This document shows positions 1-7,507 of a stretch of 11,644 nt of DNA, piece after piece. A program made the translations under genes and the position numbers. The stretch lies in assembly GCA_031401815.1 (NCBI GenBank), contig JANNRW010000208.1, forward strand, positions 1 to 11,644, given 5' to 3'. Positions within the stretch are counted from its first letter, which is position 1. Every line of letters begins with the position of its first letter. Source of the DNA: JANNRW01 sp031401815 (GTDB taxonomy: Bacteria; Desulfobacterota; Desulfuromonadia; Geobacterales; DSM-12255). Below the pieces are notes generated by a model. It had not been told where the DNA came from. It saw only the letters and a list, made by a program, of their open reading frames with translations, and did no database searches.

Positions 1-5
1 TTTTT

Positions 6-32
6 ACAGGGATGAACAGGATGGACAGGATG
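6..32. repeat. short degenerate tandem repeat (ACAGGATG units)
   Basis: Three near-identical units follow one another: ACAGGGATG at 6-14, ACAGGATG at 16-23 and ACAGGATG at 25-32, separated by single purines and preceded by a run of five T at the window edge. The block lies downstream of the HEPN gene and outside any convincing coding frame. Similar intergenic blocks occur in many environmental bacteria (recollection, not a search). The array may extend left of the window. The rest of 1-138 holds no gene or clear hairpin that I can support. Confidence 0.6.
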
Positions 33-138
33 AAACCATAAAACCATTGAAGAGTTTGGACACTACTTGATTCAGATATGGTGTAATACTCTCGCAGAGG
101 ACATCTGGTCTCAATCTGTTTTTTTATCCTTTGAGTCC

Positions 139-519
139 TTATTCGCTGCCAAGGAACAGTTTGATTGCTGCAATAAAAGCTCTCCCTTCTTCTATCTTCA
201 GCGAGGCAACCGGTTCGATGATTTCCTCATCTATGTCATAGTCGGCTATTTCTCTGACTTTACGAGCATTCATCAACATTTTATGGAATCTGGGTTCAAT
301 CCTGCCCGGTTTCGCAAAATAGTAACCAAACGCCGATTCCACTGCCGAATGCTTGACCAGATCGATCCCTTCGGCTGCCAATAGTGCTTTGGCTGCATAA
401 AACATGGCGTAGTAGATCTTGCTGGCAGCGTCCGGCGCATGGCCGTGCAGCATCAGATCCTCTGCTACAAGAAGGGCATGATCCGCCTTATCCAGATAAC
501 GCCTGATTTCGTCGGTCAT
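139..519 (-). CDS. HEPN domain protein (HepT-like, putative toxin of an MNT/HEPN pair)
   Basis: A 126-residue, all-helical protein of the HEPN family (PF05168/UPF0332 type). The family signature is visible as the helix YYAMFYAAKALL at residues 36-47, the KHSAVESAF segment at 56-64 and the R..ADY motif at R89-D93-Y94. In characterised MntA/HepT pairs the HEPN protein is an RNase toxin with an R-x4-6-H motif, which the partner nucleotidyltransferase blocks by AMPylating a nearby tyrosine. Here no histidine follows R86 or R89 at that spacing, while Y94 is present, so RNase activity is uncertain. The ATG overlaps the TGA of the upstream nucleotidyltransferase gene as ATGA. An AAGGAA ribosome binding site lies 7 nt upstream, inside that gene, which suggests translational coupling. 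Family assignment is firm; toxin function is inferred from the pairing. Confidence 0.82.
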   Translation of the reverse strand: MTDEIRRYLDKADHALLVAEDLMLHGHAPDAASKIYYAMFYAAKALLAAEGIDLVKHSAVESAFGYYFAKPGRIEPRFHKMLMNARKVREIADYDIDEEIIEPVASLKIEEGRAFIAAIKLFLGSE

Positions 520-845
520 ACCGTAATTCCTTCCCGCTCAATTGCCCGGTAATATGAGTAACCCTTTGCGGCTGCATTACGGAACCGTTCCTCGCTAAAT
601 ACCTTGAGGGAGATAATCGGCTTGAAATCGTGCTCCCACATCAGATTATAAGCAATCTCATCAAGTCTCTGTTCCAGTATCAAGCTGTTTTCATCCACCA
701 GAGCTACCAGATCGAGGTCAGAATCAGGTCCAAAATCGCCACGTGCACGTGAACCATACATGATCATATGACGAATATGCGGGACTATATCTGTCGGCAA
801 ACGCCGCTTGAATTCCTCTATGAGTGCCCTGTCCTGCTCGCCCAT
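516..845 (-). CDS. minimal nucleotidyltransferase (MNT domain; MntA-like, putative antitoxin)
   Basis: A 109-residue protein with the DNA polymerase beta-type nucleotidyltransferase core. The motif GSRARGDFGPDSDLD begins at G31-S32 and ends in D43-x-D45, which fits the GS-x10-D-x-D pattern of MntA antitoxins. D43 and D45 would bind the metal ions. The third carboxylate usually sought in the following strand is not obvious in the segment around residues 74-84. The family transfers AMP (or another nucleotide) to a target, here most likely the HEPN partner encoded 4 bp into its own end. The start ATG at 845 has a GGGAG ribosome binding site 5 nt upstream (851-855). It is the first gene of a two-gene minus-strand operon. 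Confidence in the fold is high; the antitoxin role is inferred from context. Confidence 0.85.
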   Translation of the reverse strand: MGEQDRALIEEFKRRLPTDIVPHIRHMIMYGSRARGDFGPDSDLDLVALVDENSLILEQRLDEIAYNLMWEHDFKPIISLKVFSEERFRNAAAKGYSYYRAIEREGITV

Positions 846-901
846 TTAGTCTCCCATTTTACAAGATATTCCGAAACAGCTTACTTTGTTCATGTGTGCA
901 A

Positions 902-929
902 TGTATATCAGGGTTCACTAATTTGGCAA
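902..929 (-). promoter_or_regulatory. predicted sigma70-type promoter of the MNT/HEPN operon
   Basis: Read on the minus strand, TTGCCA (924-929) is followed after 16 bp by TATACA (902-907), about 57 bp upstream of the MNT start codon. Both boxes match the consensus at about four to five of six positions. The -35 box lies inside the inverted repeat at 921-938, so a protein binding the repeat would block the promoter. Predicted by eye only. Confidence 0.4.
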
Positions 930-938
930 CAGCCAAAT
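921..938. repeat. perfect inverted repeat, possible operator or weak terminator
   Basis: ATTTGGC, a 4-nt AACA spacer and GCCAAAT form a perfect 7-bp inverted repeat in the 152-bp gap between the beta-propeller gene and the MNT gene. It overlaps the predicted -35 box of the MNT/HEPN operon, as an autoregulatory operator would. It is also about 60 nt past the stop of the beta-propeller gene, but no T-run follows on either strand, so a terminator role is less likely. The rest of the gap shows no gene. Confidence 0.5.
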
Positions 939-997
939 ATACTTGCAGGTTCAAGAGGATTGAATGTCTATAAATCGGGTGGATTGATGCAGGGTGT

Positions 998-3061
998 TTA
1001 CATGAGTGCGTAATACCAGTACCCTTCGGGAAGTTGCACCCGCTTTTTGATGTTGAGGAGTTCTGCTCCGGCAATGGTTACTGACCGGTGAGCAACTGAG
1101 TAGATATCGGTTCCGATTATCACTGCCCGGTCAACAGTATCCGGGTAGGTGCCATAACCTGTGCTGACTGTCCCGGCCGATATGTATCCGCGTTGGATGA
1201 TGCTCCCCGGGTTCACCTCGAATACCCTTAGTCCGGAACTGTAACCTGTTGAACCGCTGCTGTAGTCAAAGTAGGGGATAGTAAGGAGCCCAAGTGGTTC
1301 GTAGTAGAGAAAAGAGTGGTAGTCATAGAGAGCTGTAGACCAGCCGCTCCCAAGCTCATACTCTCCCAGAAGCAGCGGGTTTGCAAGATTCGACACATCG
1401 AAGAGCTGAAGTTTGTTGCCTGTGACCCGACCGTTTTGGTCTGCAGACTGTCCGACAGTCAGGAGTCGGCTGTTGTTTGGTCCAATCAGATGAATATAGG
1501 TGGCAAAGCCGCTCACCTTGATTTCACCAGACTTGCGAGGGTTTTGCGGATCACTCAGATCAAAGGTGAAAAGAGGATCGACCCTGCGAAACGTAACCAT
1601 GTAACCTCGATCTCGGTCAAAGCGCATGGAGTAGATCCTCTCGCCAGGCGCAATTCCTTCAACTTTTCCGGTCTGAACAAGTTTTCCGCTCTGCTCGGAA
1701 AAAACAGCCAACTGGTTGCTGATCCCTTCTCCCCACCATCCGCCACGGGTTGAGCCGATACGGAGATAGCCGTTATACTCTCCCAGACTGAATTGATCAT
1801 TTATCCAGCCACCAACAATACCGCTCCCCCGGTAGATTGGCTTTCCGCTACTGCCAGTAACAGAGAACTTGTGGATGGCAGTCCAGGGCTCAGGGTTTGC
1901 AGGGGGCGCGGCAACACCGGCAACCGGCTCAATCCAGAACCAGCTGTTCCCTGAAGTCAGATAGAGCGCCTCTGTAGACATGTAAATACCGCACCAGGCG
2001 CTTAGCACCCCTGAACTCGTGACCTGAGGCAAAGCCTGGCTGGTATCAATGGCAATCACCAGTGAAAGATCCGTACCGTTCCCTGTTTCCGGGAAGAAGA
2101 GTTCAGCACTCTCTATAAGCCGACCAGTAACCGGTGCATCGGCAACTCCAGCGAAATAGGTTGTCCGGCTGTACTCAGGAAGAAGCTCATTGATGGTCAA
2201 CGCATCGATCCTTTTCAGATTCTCTGTAGTGGCTTTGGCGCTTGCCTCCTCAAATGCGCTCCAGCCGGTTGCCCCCTGCGGGAGATAGTCCCAGGGTGTA
2301 ACCGGGTTCGGGAGGTCAATCATGTGGTTGGTAATGAGATAAATTGTACTGTTGATTCGCCTGCTCCCCTGAATCGCTCCGGGGAATTCGTATCTTGTCT
2401 TGAGCAACGGCGCTGCCGGAGTAGCAACATCATACCGATAGAGACGGGTGAAGGGGCGGACACCCCTTCCCGCAGGGGCAAACATCCCCACGGCTGGTGT
2501 AACAATTACGGCGGGATAAAGCGGAGTAGTAACAAGCGTAACATGACCATTGTCCAGGTATAGCTCACTGATCTGCTCTTGCAGGTCAATGTCGCTTAAA
2601 ATAGCTGCCTGCTCCGGGGGCTGGGCATTCAATACCAGAAAACGGCTCCCGCGAGCCAGGTAGATGTAGTTCCCGTCGGTCTTTACCAGATCTCCTTCAT
2701 CAACTCCTTTCTCCTGAATGTTTGTTCCGGAAAAGGCGGGTGCCGCAGAACTGCCGCTCAAGGTCTGCAAAGATCTGTCATTAGCCATTGCTCCGTTTGT
2801 CATGACAGAAGGTGTAATAACCCCGCCACCTCTTAACCCTTCATAATAATACTGAGTCTCCTGTCGCTTGTACCGTTTTACAAGCTCGGCCTTCAATCTG
2901 ATTTCAAGAGCGCTGCTATCGGCGGGCTTTACGAGCTTGACCGAAATTTCCTGAGTGCTGTTTTGCGCTGTAGATCCGCCGCTGCTACAGGCAGCAAGCA
3001 GAAAAAGTGCGGCAAGAGAAGCAACAGAGGTAATTAGACGTGAAAATATCGTATTGCGCAT
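998..3061 (-). CDS. secreted lipoprotein with C-terminal beta-propeller domain (COG4880/PF09826 type)
   Basis: A 687-residue exported protein of unknown function. It begins with a basic residue and hydrophobic stretch and has a lipobox LAAC at residues 22-25, so C25 should be lipidated after signal peptidase II cleavage and the protein anchored at the outer or cytoplasmic membrane. Residues 114-130 carry the pattern NIQEKGVDEGDLVKTDG, typical of the PF09826 beta-propeller family, followed by repeating beta-rich blocks with phrases such as FDLSDPQNPRKSGEIKV and LQLFDVSNLANPLLLGEYEL that resemble propeller blades. I chose ATG at 3061 because AAAGGGG lies 8 nt upstream. A GTG at 3070 would overlap that site. 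The gene has its own promoter, runs divergently from mtnA, and stands alone. No catalytic motif is evident, so a binding or scaffolding role is possible. Cysteines are few. Confidence 0.85.
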   Translation of the reverse strand: MRNTIFSRLITSVASLAALFLLAACSSGGSTAQNSTQEISVKLVKPADSSALEIRLKAELVKRYKRQETQYYYEGLRGGGVITPSVMTNGAMANDRSLQTLSGSSAAPAFSGTNIQEKGVDEGDLVKTDGNYIYLARGSRFLVLNAQPPEQAAILSDIDLQEQISELYLDNGHVTLVTTPLYPAVIVTPAVGMFAPAGRGVRPFTRLYRYDVATPAAPLLKTRYEFPGAIQGSRRINSTIYLITNHMIDLPNPVTPWDYLPQGATGWSAFEEASAKATTENLKRIDALTINELLPEYSRTTYFAGVADAPVTGRLIESAELFFPETGNGTDLSLVIAIDTSQALPQVTSSGVLSAWCGIYMSTEALYLTSGNSWFWIEPVAGVAAPPANPEPWTAIHKFSVTGSSGKPIYRGSGIVGGWINDQFSLGEYNGYLRIGSTRGGWWGEGISNQLAVFSEQSGKLVQTGKVEGIAPGERIYSMRFDRDRGYMVTFRRVDPLFTFDLSDPQNPRKSGEIKVSGFATYIHLIGPNNSRLLTVGQSADQNGRVTGNKLQLFDVSNLANPLLLGEYELGSGWSTALYDYHSFLYYEPLGLLTIPYFDYSSGSTGYSSGLRVFEVNPGSIIQRGYISAGTVSTGYGTYPDTVDRAVIIGTDIYSVAHRSVTIAGAELLNIKKRVQLPEGYWYYALM

Positions 3062-3069
3062 GACAGGCA

Positions 3070-3076
3070 CCCCTTT
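3070..3076 (-). promoter_or_regulatory. ribosome binding site deciding the start of the beta-propeller lipoprotein gene
   Basis: On the minus strand AAAGGGG ends 8 nt before the ATG at 3061. The in-frame GTG at 3070-3068 shares a base with this site and so cannot use it, which favours the ATG. Confidence 0.6.
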
Positions 3077-3094
3077 ACGGTCATATTAATTATT

Positions 3095-3123
3095 ATTATA
3101 TCGCCAACAGTTGAAACGGGCAA
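3095..3123 (-). promoter_or_regulatory. predicted sigma70 promoter of the beta-propeller lipoprotein gene
   Basis: On the minus strand TTGCCC (3118-3123) is followed by a 17-bp spacer and a perfect TATAAT (3095-3100). This places the transcript start near 3088, about 27 nt before the ATG. The -10 region is embedded in an AT-rich stretch. Spacing and the perfect -10 box make it one of the better promoter predictions in the window. Confidence 0.6.
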
Positions 3124-3152
3124 GAAACATACTCTCTGTCAAGGGTACCGAA

Positions 3153-3191
3153 TGCCTGGTTACAGACCGCTGAGACATTGACAGCCAGGCA
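3153..3191. repeat. inverted repeat flanking the mtnA -35 box
   Basis: TGCCTGG (3153-3159) and CCAGGCA (3185-3191) are perfect 7-bp inverted copies, 25 bp apart. The right arm begins two bases after the TTGACA of the mtnA promoter, so the pair could be an operator. Chance is not excluded. Confidence 0.3.
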
Positions 3192-3206
3192 GTCGCAGTG
3201 TAAATT
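3178..3206 (+). promoter_or_regulatory. predicted sigma70 promoter of the mtnA-glnE-queF operon
   Basis: A perfect TTGACA (3178-3183), a 17-bp spacer and TAAATT (3201-3206) predict transcription from about 3213, leaving a 5' leader of about 42 nt before mtnA. The leader is too short for a known SAM riboswitch. The promoter lies about 55 bp from, and points away from, the promoter of the beta-propeller gene. Confidence 0.6.
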
Positions 3207-3254
3207 GGGCGCATATTCAAGTATCTGCCTAAATGAACCCTCAAGAGGTATCCG

Positions 3255-4295
3255 ATGGCCTTCAGAACAATTGAATGGCGCAACAACAAGGTAATCATGA
3301 TCGATCAGACCCGCCTTCCGGGTGAGGTAATCTACAATGAATACGAAGATTTCCAGGGGGTAGCAGAGGCGATTCGCGGCATGGTCATCCGTGGAGCACC
3401 GGCAATCGGAGTTGCAGCTGCAATGGGTGTTGCTCTGGGGGCAAAGGATATCATTGCAGATACGCATGAATCTTTTTCCAGGCAGCTTGAAAATGTCTGC
3501 AACATTCTGGCTGCTACCCGACCGACAGCAGTCAACCTCTTCTGGGCCATCGAACGGATGAAGCGCGTGGCAGCAGCCAACAGCGAAAAGGATATCAATT
3601 CGATTCGGGCACTCTTGAAGGCCGAGGCAATAAGCATTGAAAATGAAGATCTCCGGATATGCCGGGCAATCGGACAGCATGGGGCTCCGCTCATCCGGGA
3701 AGGGGCGACTGTCCTGACCCACTGCAATGCCGGCGGGCTGGCCACAGCCGGTTATGGCACAGCATTGGGAGTAATCCGTGCTGCCCATGATGCAGGTAAA
3801 AAGATCACTGTTTTTGCCGATGAAACCAGACCATGGCTCCAGGGGGCGCGCCTGACCGCCTGGGAGCTGATGCAGGACAACATTCCGGTAACACTCATTA
3901 CCGACAACATGGCTGGCTGGCTGATGCGCAAGGGAGAGATCGATTGTGTCGTAGTCGGTGCTGACCGGATTGCCGCTAACGGCGACACGGCAAACAAGAT
4001 AGGAACTTACTCTGTTGCTGTTCTGGCTAAAGAGAACCGGATACCGTTCTATGTTGCTGCGCCAATATCCACTCTTGACCTCTCACTTCAAAGTGGCGAT
4101 CTTATCCCGATCGAAGAGCGCCATCCTGATGAAGTCACTCATCTGGCCGGCCTGCCCATTGCGCCAAAGGGTGTCAAGGTTCGTAATCCGGCTTTTGACG
4201 TAACTCCGGCAAAATATATCACTGCCATTATCACTGAAAGAGGTCTGGCAAGGGGAGAGTATGAGTCGAGTCTCAAGGCACTGGTTGGTCAATGA
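3255..4295 (+). CDS. mtnA: S-methyl-5-thioribose-1-phosphate isomerase
   Basis: This cytoplasmic enzyme converts 5-methylthioribose 1-phosphate to 5-methylthioribulose 1-phosphate in methionine salvage and related shunts that recycle the by-product of SAM-dependent polyamine synthesis. The 346-residue length is normal for the family, which is related to the eIF2B alpha/beta/delta subunits. Conserved blocks are RGAPAIG (46-52), THCNAGGLATAGYGTALG (155-172) with the catalytic cysteine C157, DETRPWLQGARLTAWEL (189-205), and VVVGADRIAANGDTANKIGTY starting at 232 with the catalytic aspartate D237. The start ATG has AAGAGG 6 nt upstream (3243-3248). It is the first gene of a plus-strand operon and overlaps glnE by ATGA. 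No other methionine-salvage gene lies in the window, so the kinase or phosphorylase supplying its substrate must be elsewhere. Confidence 0.96.
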   Translation: MAFRTIEWRNNKVIMIDQTRLPGEVIYNEYEDFQGVAEAIRGMVIRGAPAIGVAAAMGVALGAKDIIADTHESFSRQLENVCNILAATRPTAVNLFWAIERMKRVAAANSEKDINSIRALLKAEAISIENEDLRICRAIGQHGAPLIREGATVLTHCNAGGLATAGYGTALGVIRAAHDAGKKITVFADETRPWLQGARLTAWELMQDNIPVTLITDNMAGWLMRKGEIDCVVVGADRIAANGDTANKIGTYSVAVLAKENRIPFYVAAPISTLDLSLQSGDLIPIEERHPDEVTHLAGLPIAPKGVKVRNPAFDVTPAKYITAIITERGLARGEYESSLKALVGQ

Positions 4296-7200
4296 GCCCT
4301 TCCATTGACACCAGTACGATTCTTGAGGCTGCTCTTCTAATGGATCTGGAAGGTGATAATGAGCGGATTCTTGCCGAGTTTCTGGGGGAACTCGGCTTTT
4401 CCTATCCGATCCGCTCAGCCACCAACATTCGCCTGCTCTCTGCCTGCCTGCCAGCAGCTTCGCTCCCTCTGCTGCTGGATGCGGCGCTCGCCTCCTCCAT
4501 GCCTGACATGGCACTAAACAATCTGGAGAGGATAAGCTCTGTTGTTCCAGCTGAAGAGCTTCTTTCTACCTGTACAGACAGCTCTTCTGTACACCGTCTC
4601 TGCACGATTCTTGGCGCATCCCTCTTCCTCACCAACATAATCTGTCGTGATCCTGAAGCTTTTTCAGAACTTTTTACAAAAAACAGGATCGCGACCCGCC
4701 GCAGCGAAGCAGAGATGCTTGCCGCGCTGCACCATCAGCTTCCGCCAGAGCTCGGTTATGCTGCCCTCTTCTCTTTCCTGCGCAGATTCAAATACCGCGA
4801 AATGCTCCGGATAGCGGCACGTGATCTCAGCGGTCTTGCCCCTCTTGAAGAGGTTACAGCTGAGCTCTCCTCTTTAGCTGCTGCTTCACTGCAAGTTGCC
4901 TGCGAAGTCACACGCTCACTACTGATCCTTGAGCACGGAGCCCCTTTGCTGACCGGTGAAAGCGACTTGTCTGAAGCTGAGCTTACTGTCTTTGGAATGG
5001 GGAAACTGGGGGGGAGGGAGCTGAATTTCTCCTCAGATATCGACCTGATCTACTTTTACACCTCAGACCAGGGAGAAACTGTAGGGGTACCTGATGTAAA
5101 TGGCAATATTTCCGGGAAAATCTCCCTGCACTCCTTTTTTGTCAAACAGGCGGAGATGATCACGAGGGCTGTTTCCCAGGTAACCGAGGATGGCTTTGTC
5201 TTTCGGGTAGACCTTGTCCTTCGACCGGAGGGGAAAAGCGGCGACATGGCCATATCGGTTCGCTCTGCCGAGGTCTACTACGAACTGTGGGGACAGTCGT
5301 GGGAACGAGCGGCCATGCTCAAGGCCAGACCTGTGGCAGGTTCAATCCCGCTGGGAAAGACTCTCCTTGGGCAGCTGGAGCCGTTCATTCACCGCAAATA
5401 TCTCGACTACACCCTGATTGAAGACATGATGGCCATGAAGAAGAAGATAGATGCCTCTTTGGCCAGAGAGCGAGAAGGTGAATACAATATAAAGCTTGGT
5501 CGCGGCGGTATTCGCGAAATAGAGTTTTTCATACAGACATTGCAGCTGGTCTATGCAGGGAAAAGGCCGGAACTTCGGGAGCGCAATTCACTGAAGGCTC
5601 TCTCCATTCTGCTCCAGGCCAGCCTTATCAGCGAGCAGGATTATCTTGCCATGAGCCGTGCCTACCGTTTCTTGCGGACAGTCGAGCACAGGATTCAGGT
5701 AGTGCAGGAGCGCCAGACTCACAATCTCCCGCAAAAAGATGATGAATTCCTCGCATTGGCCAGACGAGCCGGTTTTACCGATGGAGATGCTGCAGATATT
5801 TTCAGAAACGCCCTTGAAGAGCACCGTATGGCAGTATCATTAATCTACGGAACACTTTTCCTCTCAAGTGACGAAAAGATGAAAGAGGAGATTGAACCTG
5901 AAATTTCTCATTTCTTTGACCGCAGCGCTGATCCCGAACTTCTGAAAGATATGCTTGCAGAGCGCCGCTTCAGGGATGTTGAAGCTGGCTATGCACATCT
6001 TCTGCTTCTGCGGGACGGGCCACCTCGCGCAAAACTTACCGAGCGTGTCCGGAGGATTCTGGGGAAAATAGGGCCAGCTCTGTTACAGGAGATTTTTGCC
6101 TCGCCAGATCCGGACATGGCGCTTACAAACCTTGAGCGTTTTCTCTGTGCGCTTGGTTCCCGCTCCTCTTTTTACGCTCTTCTGGGCGAGAACCGGGAAG
6201 TTCTCAAACTGATCGTTTCGCTCTTTGGCATGTCAGAATTTCTCTCCAAGATTTTTATCGGTCATCCCGAACTGCTGGACAGCATGGTCGCCCGCACCTT
6301 TGCCTCGTCATTCAAGGAGAAGCAGGCCATGGAGCTGGAACTTGCAGACCTGCTCTCCCGCGCAACTGATTTTGAAGAGCTGCTTGACACCCTCAGAAGA
6401 TACCGCCATGAAGAGTTTCTCCGGATCGGAATGAATGACATCTACGGCAAACTTGGACAGACTGAAATAGCCCTGCAACTCACCTATCTTGCCGAAGTTT
6501 CACTTGCAGCCGCCTGCCTTATTGCCAAAAAGGAGTTGATCCGTTTTGGCTCTCCAACCTTCAAGGATCCTGACGGGAGCGAGAAAGAGGCAACCCTTGC
6601 CATCATAGGGATGGGGAAGCTGGGTGGGTATGAGCTAAACTATCACTCAGACCTTGATATTATCTATATCTACGACTTTCCCGGCGAGACCAGGGGGGGG
6701 AAGGTAATCTCGAATCATGAATACTTTGCCAAACTTGGCCAGAAAATTATTCTGATCCTGACTACTCAAACCAGAGAGGGTTATGTCTATAAACTTGACA
6801 CAAGACTACGTCCTTCAGGAAATGCCGGCCCACTGGTAACTTCGCTCGAATCCTTCAAGACCTATCACCGCGATGAAGCTCAGATCTGGGAGCGCCAGTC
6901 GCTGACCAAGGCAAGGGTAGTTTACGGCAATAATGAGCTGGCAGAAGGGATCAACTCCATCATCCGTCACTCTGTTTACGACTTCAGTGCAGATGATTCT
7001 GCCAGGGCTGAAATACATCGCCTTCGTATGCGGATGGAAAATGAAATCGCCAGAGAGGGGGATGGTAATTACAATATCAAGACTGGTCGTGGGGGGATGG
7101 TAGATGTCGAGTTCATCGTCCAGTATCTCCTGCTCAAGCATGGCTGCAATACCCCTGATATCAGGAGCGTAAGCACAATTATCGCGCTCAAGACAATCTC

Positions 7201-7471
7201 TTCTCTCGGCATTCTCGACAGTGACGACTCCACCCACCTGCTTTCAGGCTACAAATTCCTGCGACGACTTGAAAACAGGCTAAGAATCGTGCATGATCAC
7301 TCCATAAATGATCTTGGCGGGAGCAGGGAGTATCTAGACATGCTTGCAAGGCGGCTTGGGTATGACCCGAAATTGCGCCACCCCGGTGAAGCACTTATGA
7401 AAGAGTATGAGCAGGTAACTGAAAAGATCCGGGGGGTGTATGACCGGATTCTCGGGGATGCTACAGGGTAA
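4292..7471 (+). CDS. glnE: bifunctional glutamine synthetase adenylyltransferase/adenylyl-removing enzyme
   Basis: This 1059-residue enzyme attaches AMP to, and removes it from, a tyrosine of glutamine synthetase, turning nitrogen assimilation down or up in response to PII and glutamine. The internal duplication is plain. The N-terminal (deadenylylating) nucleotidyltransferase domain has GMGKLGG at 235-241, D249-x-D251 and a third aspartate D307. The C-terminal (adenylylating) domain has GMGKLGG at 773-779, D787-x-D789 and D836 in LDTRLRPSG. Each is followed by a helical domain with a matching block, KLGRGGIREIEFFIQ at 401-415 and KTGRGGMVDVEFIVQ at 930-944. It is about 110 residues longer than E. 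coli GlnE (946). The N-domain reads DLVLRP where DLRLRP/DMRLRP is usual. Its ATG overlaps the mtnA stop and has only a weak ribosome binding site, suggesting translational coupling. Confidence 0.97.
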   Translation: MSPSIDTSTILEAALLMDLEGDNERILAEFLGELGFSYPIRSATNIRLLSACLPAASLPLLLDAALASSMPDMALNNLERISSVVPAEELLSTCTDSSSVHRLCTILGASLFLTNIICRDPEAFSELFTKNRIATRRSEAEMLAALHHQLPPELGYAALFSFLRRFKYREMLRIAARDLSGLAPLEEVTAELSSLAAASLQVACEVTRSLLILEHGAPLLTGESDLSEAELTVFGMGKLGGRELNFSSDIDLIYFYTSDQGETVGVPDVNGNISGKISLHSFFVKQAEMITRAVSQVTEDGFVFRVDLVLRPEGKSGDMAISVRSAEVYYELWGQSWERAAMLKARPVAGSIPLGKTLLGQLEPFIHRKYLDYTLIEDMMAMKKKIDASLAREREGEYNIKLGRGGIREIEFFIQTLQLVYAGKRPELRERNSLKALSILLQASLISEQDYLAMSRAYRFLRTVEHRIQVVQERQTHNLPQKDDEFLALARRAGFTDGDAADIFRNALEEHRMAVSLIYGTLFLSSDEKMKEEIEPEISHFFDRSADPELLKDMLAERRFRDVEAGYAHLLLLRDGPPRAKLTERVRRILGKIGPALLQEIFASPDPDMALTNLERFLCALGSRSSFYALLGENREVLKLIVSLFGMSEFLSKIFIGHPELLDSMVARTFASSFKEKQAMELELADLLSRATDFEELLDTLRRYRHEEFLRIGMNDIYGKLGQTEIALQLTYLAEVSLAAACLIAKKELIRFGSPTFKDPDGSEKEATLAIIGMGKLGGYELNYHSDLDIIYIYDFPGETRGGKVISNHEYFAKLGQKIILILTTQTREGYVYKLDTRLRPSGNAGPLVTSLESFKTYHRDEAQIWERQSLTKARVVYGNNELAEGINSIIRHSVYDFSADDSARAEIHRLRMRMENEIAREGDGNYNIKTGRGGMVDVEFIVQYLLLKHGCNTPDIRSVSTIIALKTISSLGILDSDDSTHLLSGYKFLRRLENRLRIVHDHSINDLGGSREYLDMLARRLGYDPKLRHPGEALMKEYEQVTEKIRGVYDRILGDATG

Positions 7472-7494
7472 GCTGGAAAAGTAATGCATTTATC

Positions 7495-7502
7495 AAAAGG
7501 AG
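7495..7502 (+). promoter_or_regulatory. ribosome binding site deciding the queF start
   Basis: AAAAGGAG sits 5 nt before the ATG at 7508. An in-frame ATG at 7484 would add eight residues, but it lacks a comparable site and would place this one inside the coding region. Confidence 0.75.
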
Positions 7503-7507
7503 TCTAT

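Noticed and set aside
67..384. A 105-codon plus-strand open frame near the left edge
   Set aside because: It is antisense to the HEPN gene, which has clear family motifs; the translation looks random.
921..938. Rho-independent terminator of the beta-propeller gene
   Set aside because: The stem has only 7 bp, is about half AT, and no T-run follows on the minus strand.
768..1013. An 81-codon plus-strand open frame across the MNT start and the following gap
   Set aside because: It overlaps the MNT and beta-propeller genes antisense, and its translation has no family features.
3207..3254. Possible SAM riboswitch upstream of mtnA
   Set aside because: The leader after the predicted promoter is only about 42 nt, and none of the conserved SAM-I or SAM-II cores is visible.
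3096..3788. A 230-codon open frame on the minus strand opposite mtnA
   Set aside because: It lies antisense to an unmistakable mtnA and over its promoter, has no recognisable family or ribosome binding site, and is best explained as a by-product of mtnA codon usage.
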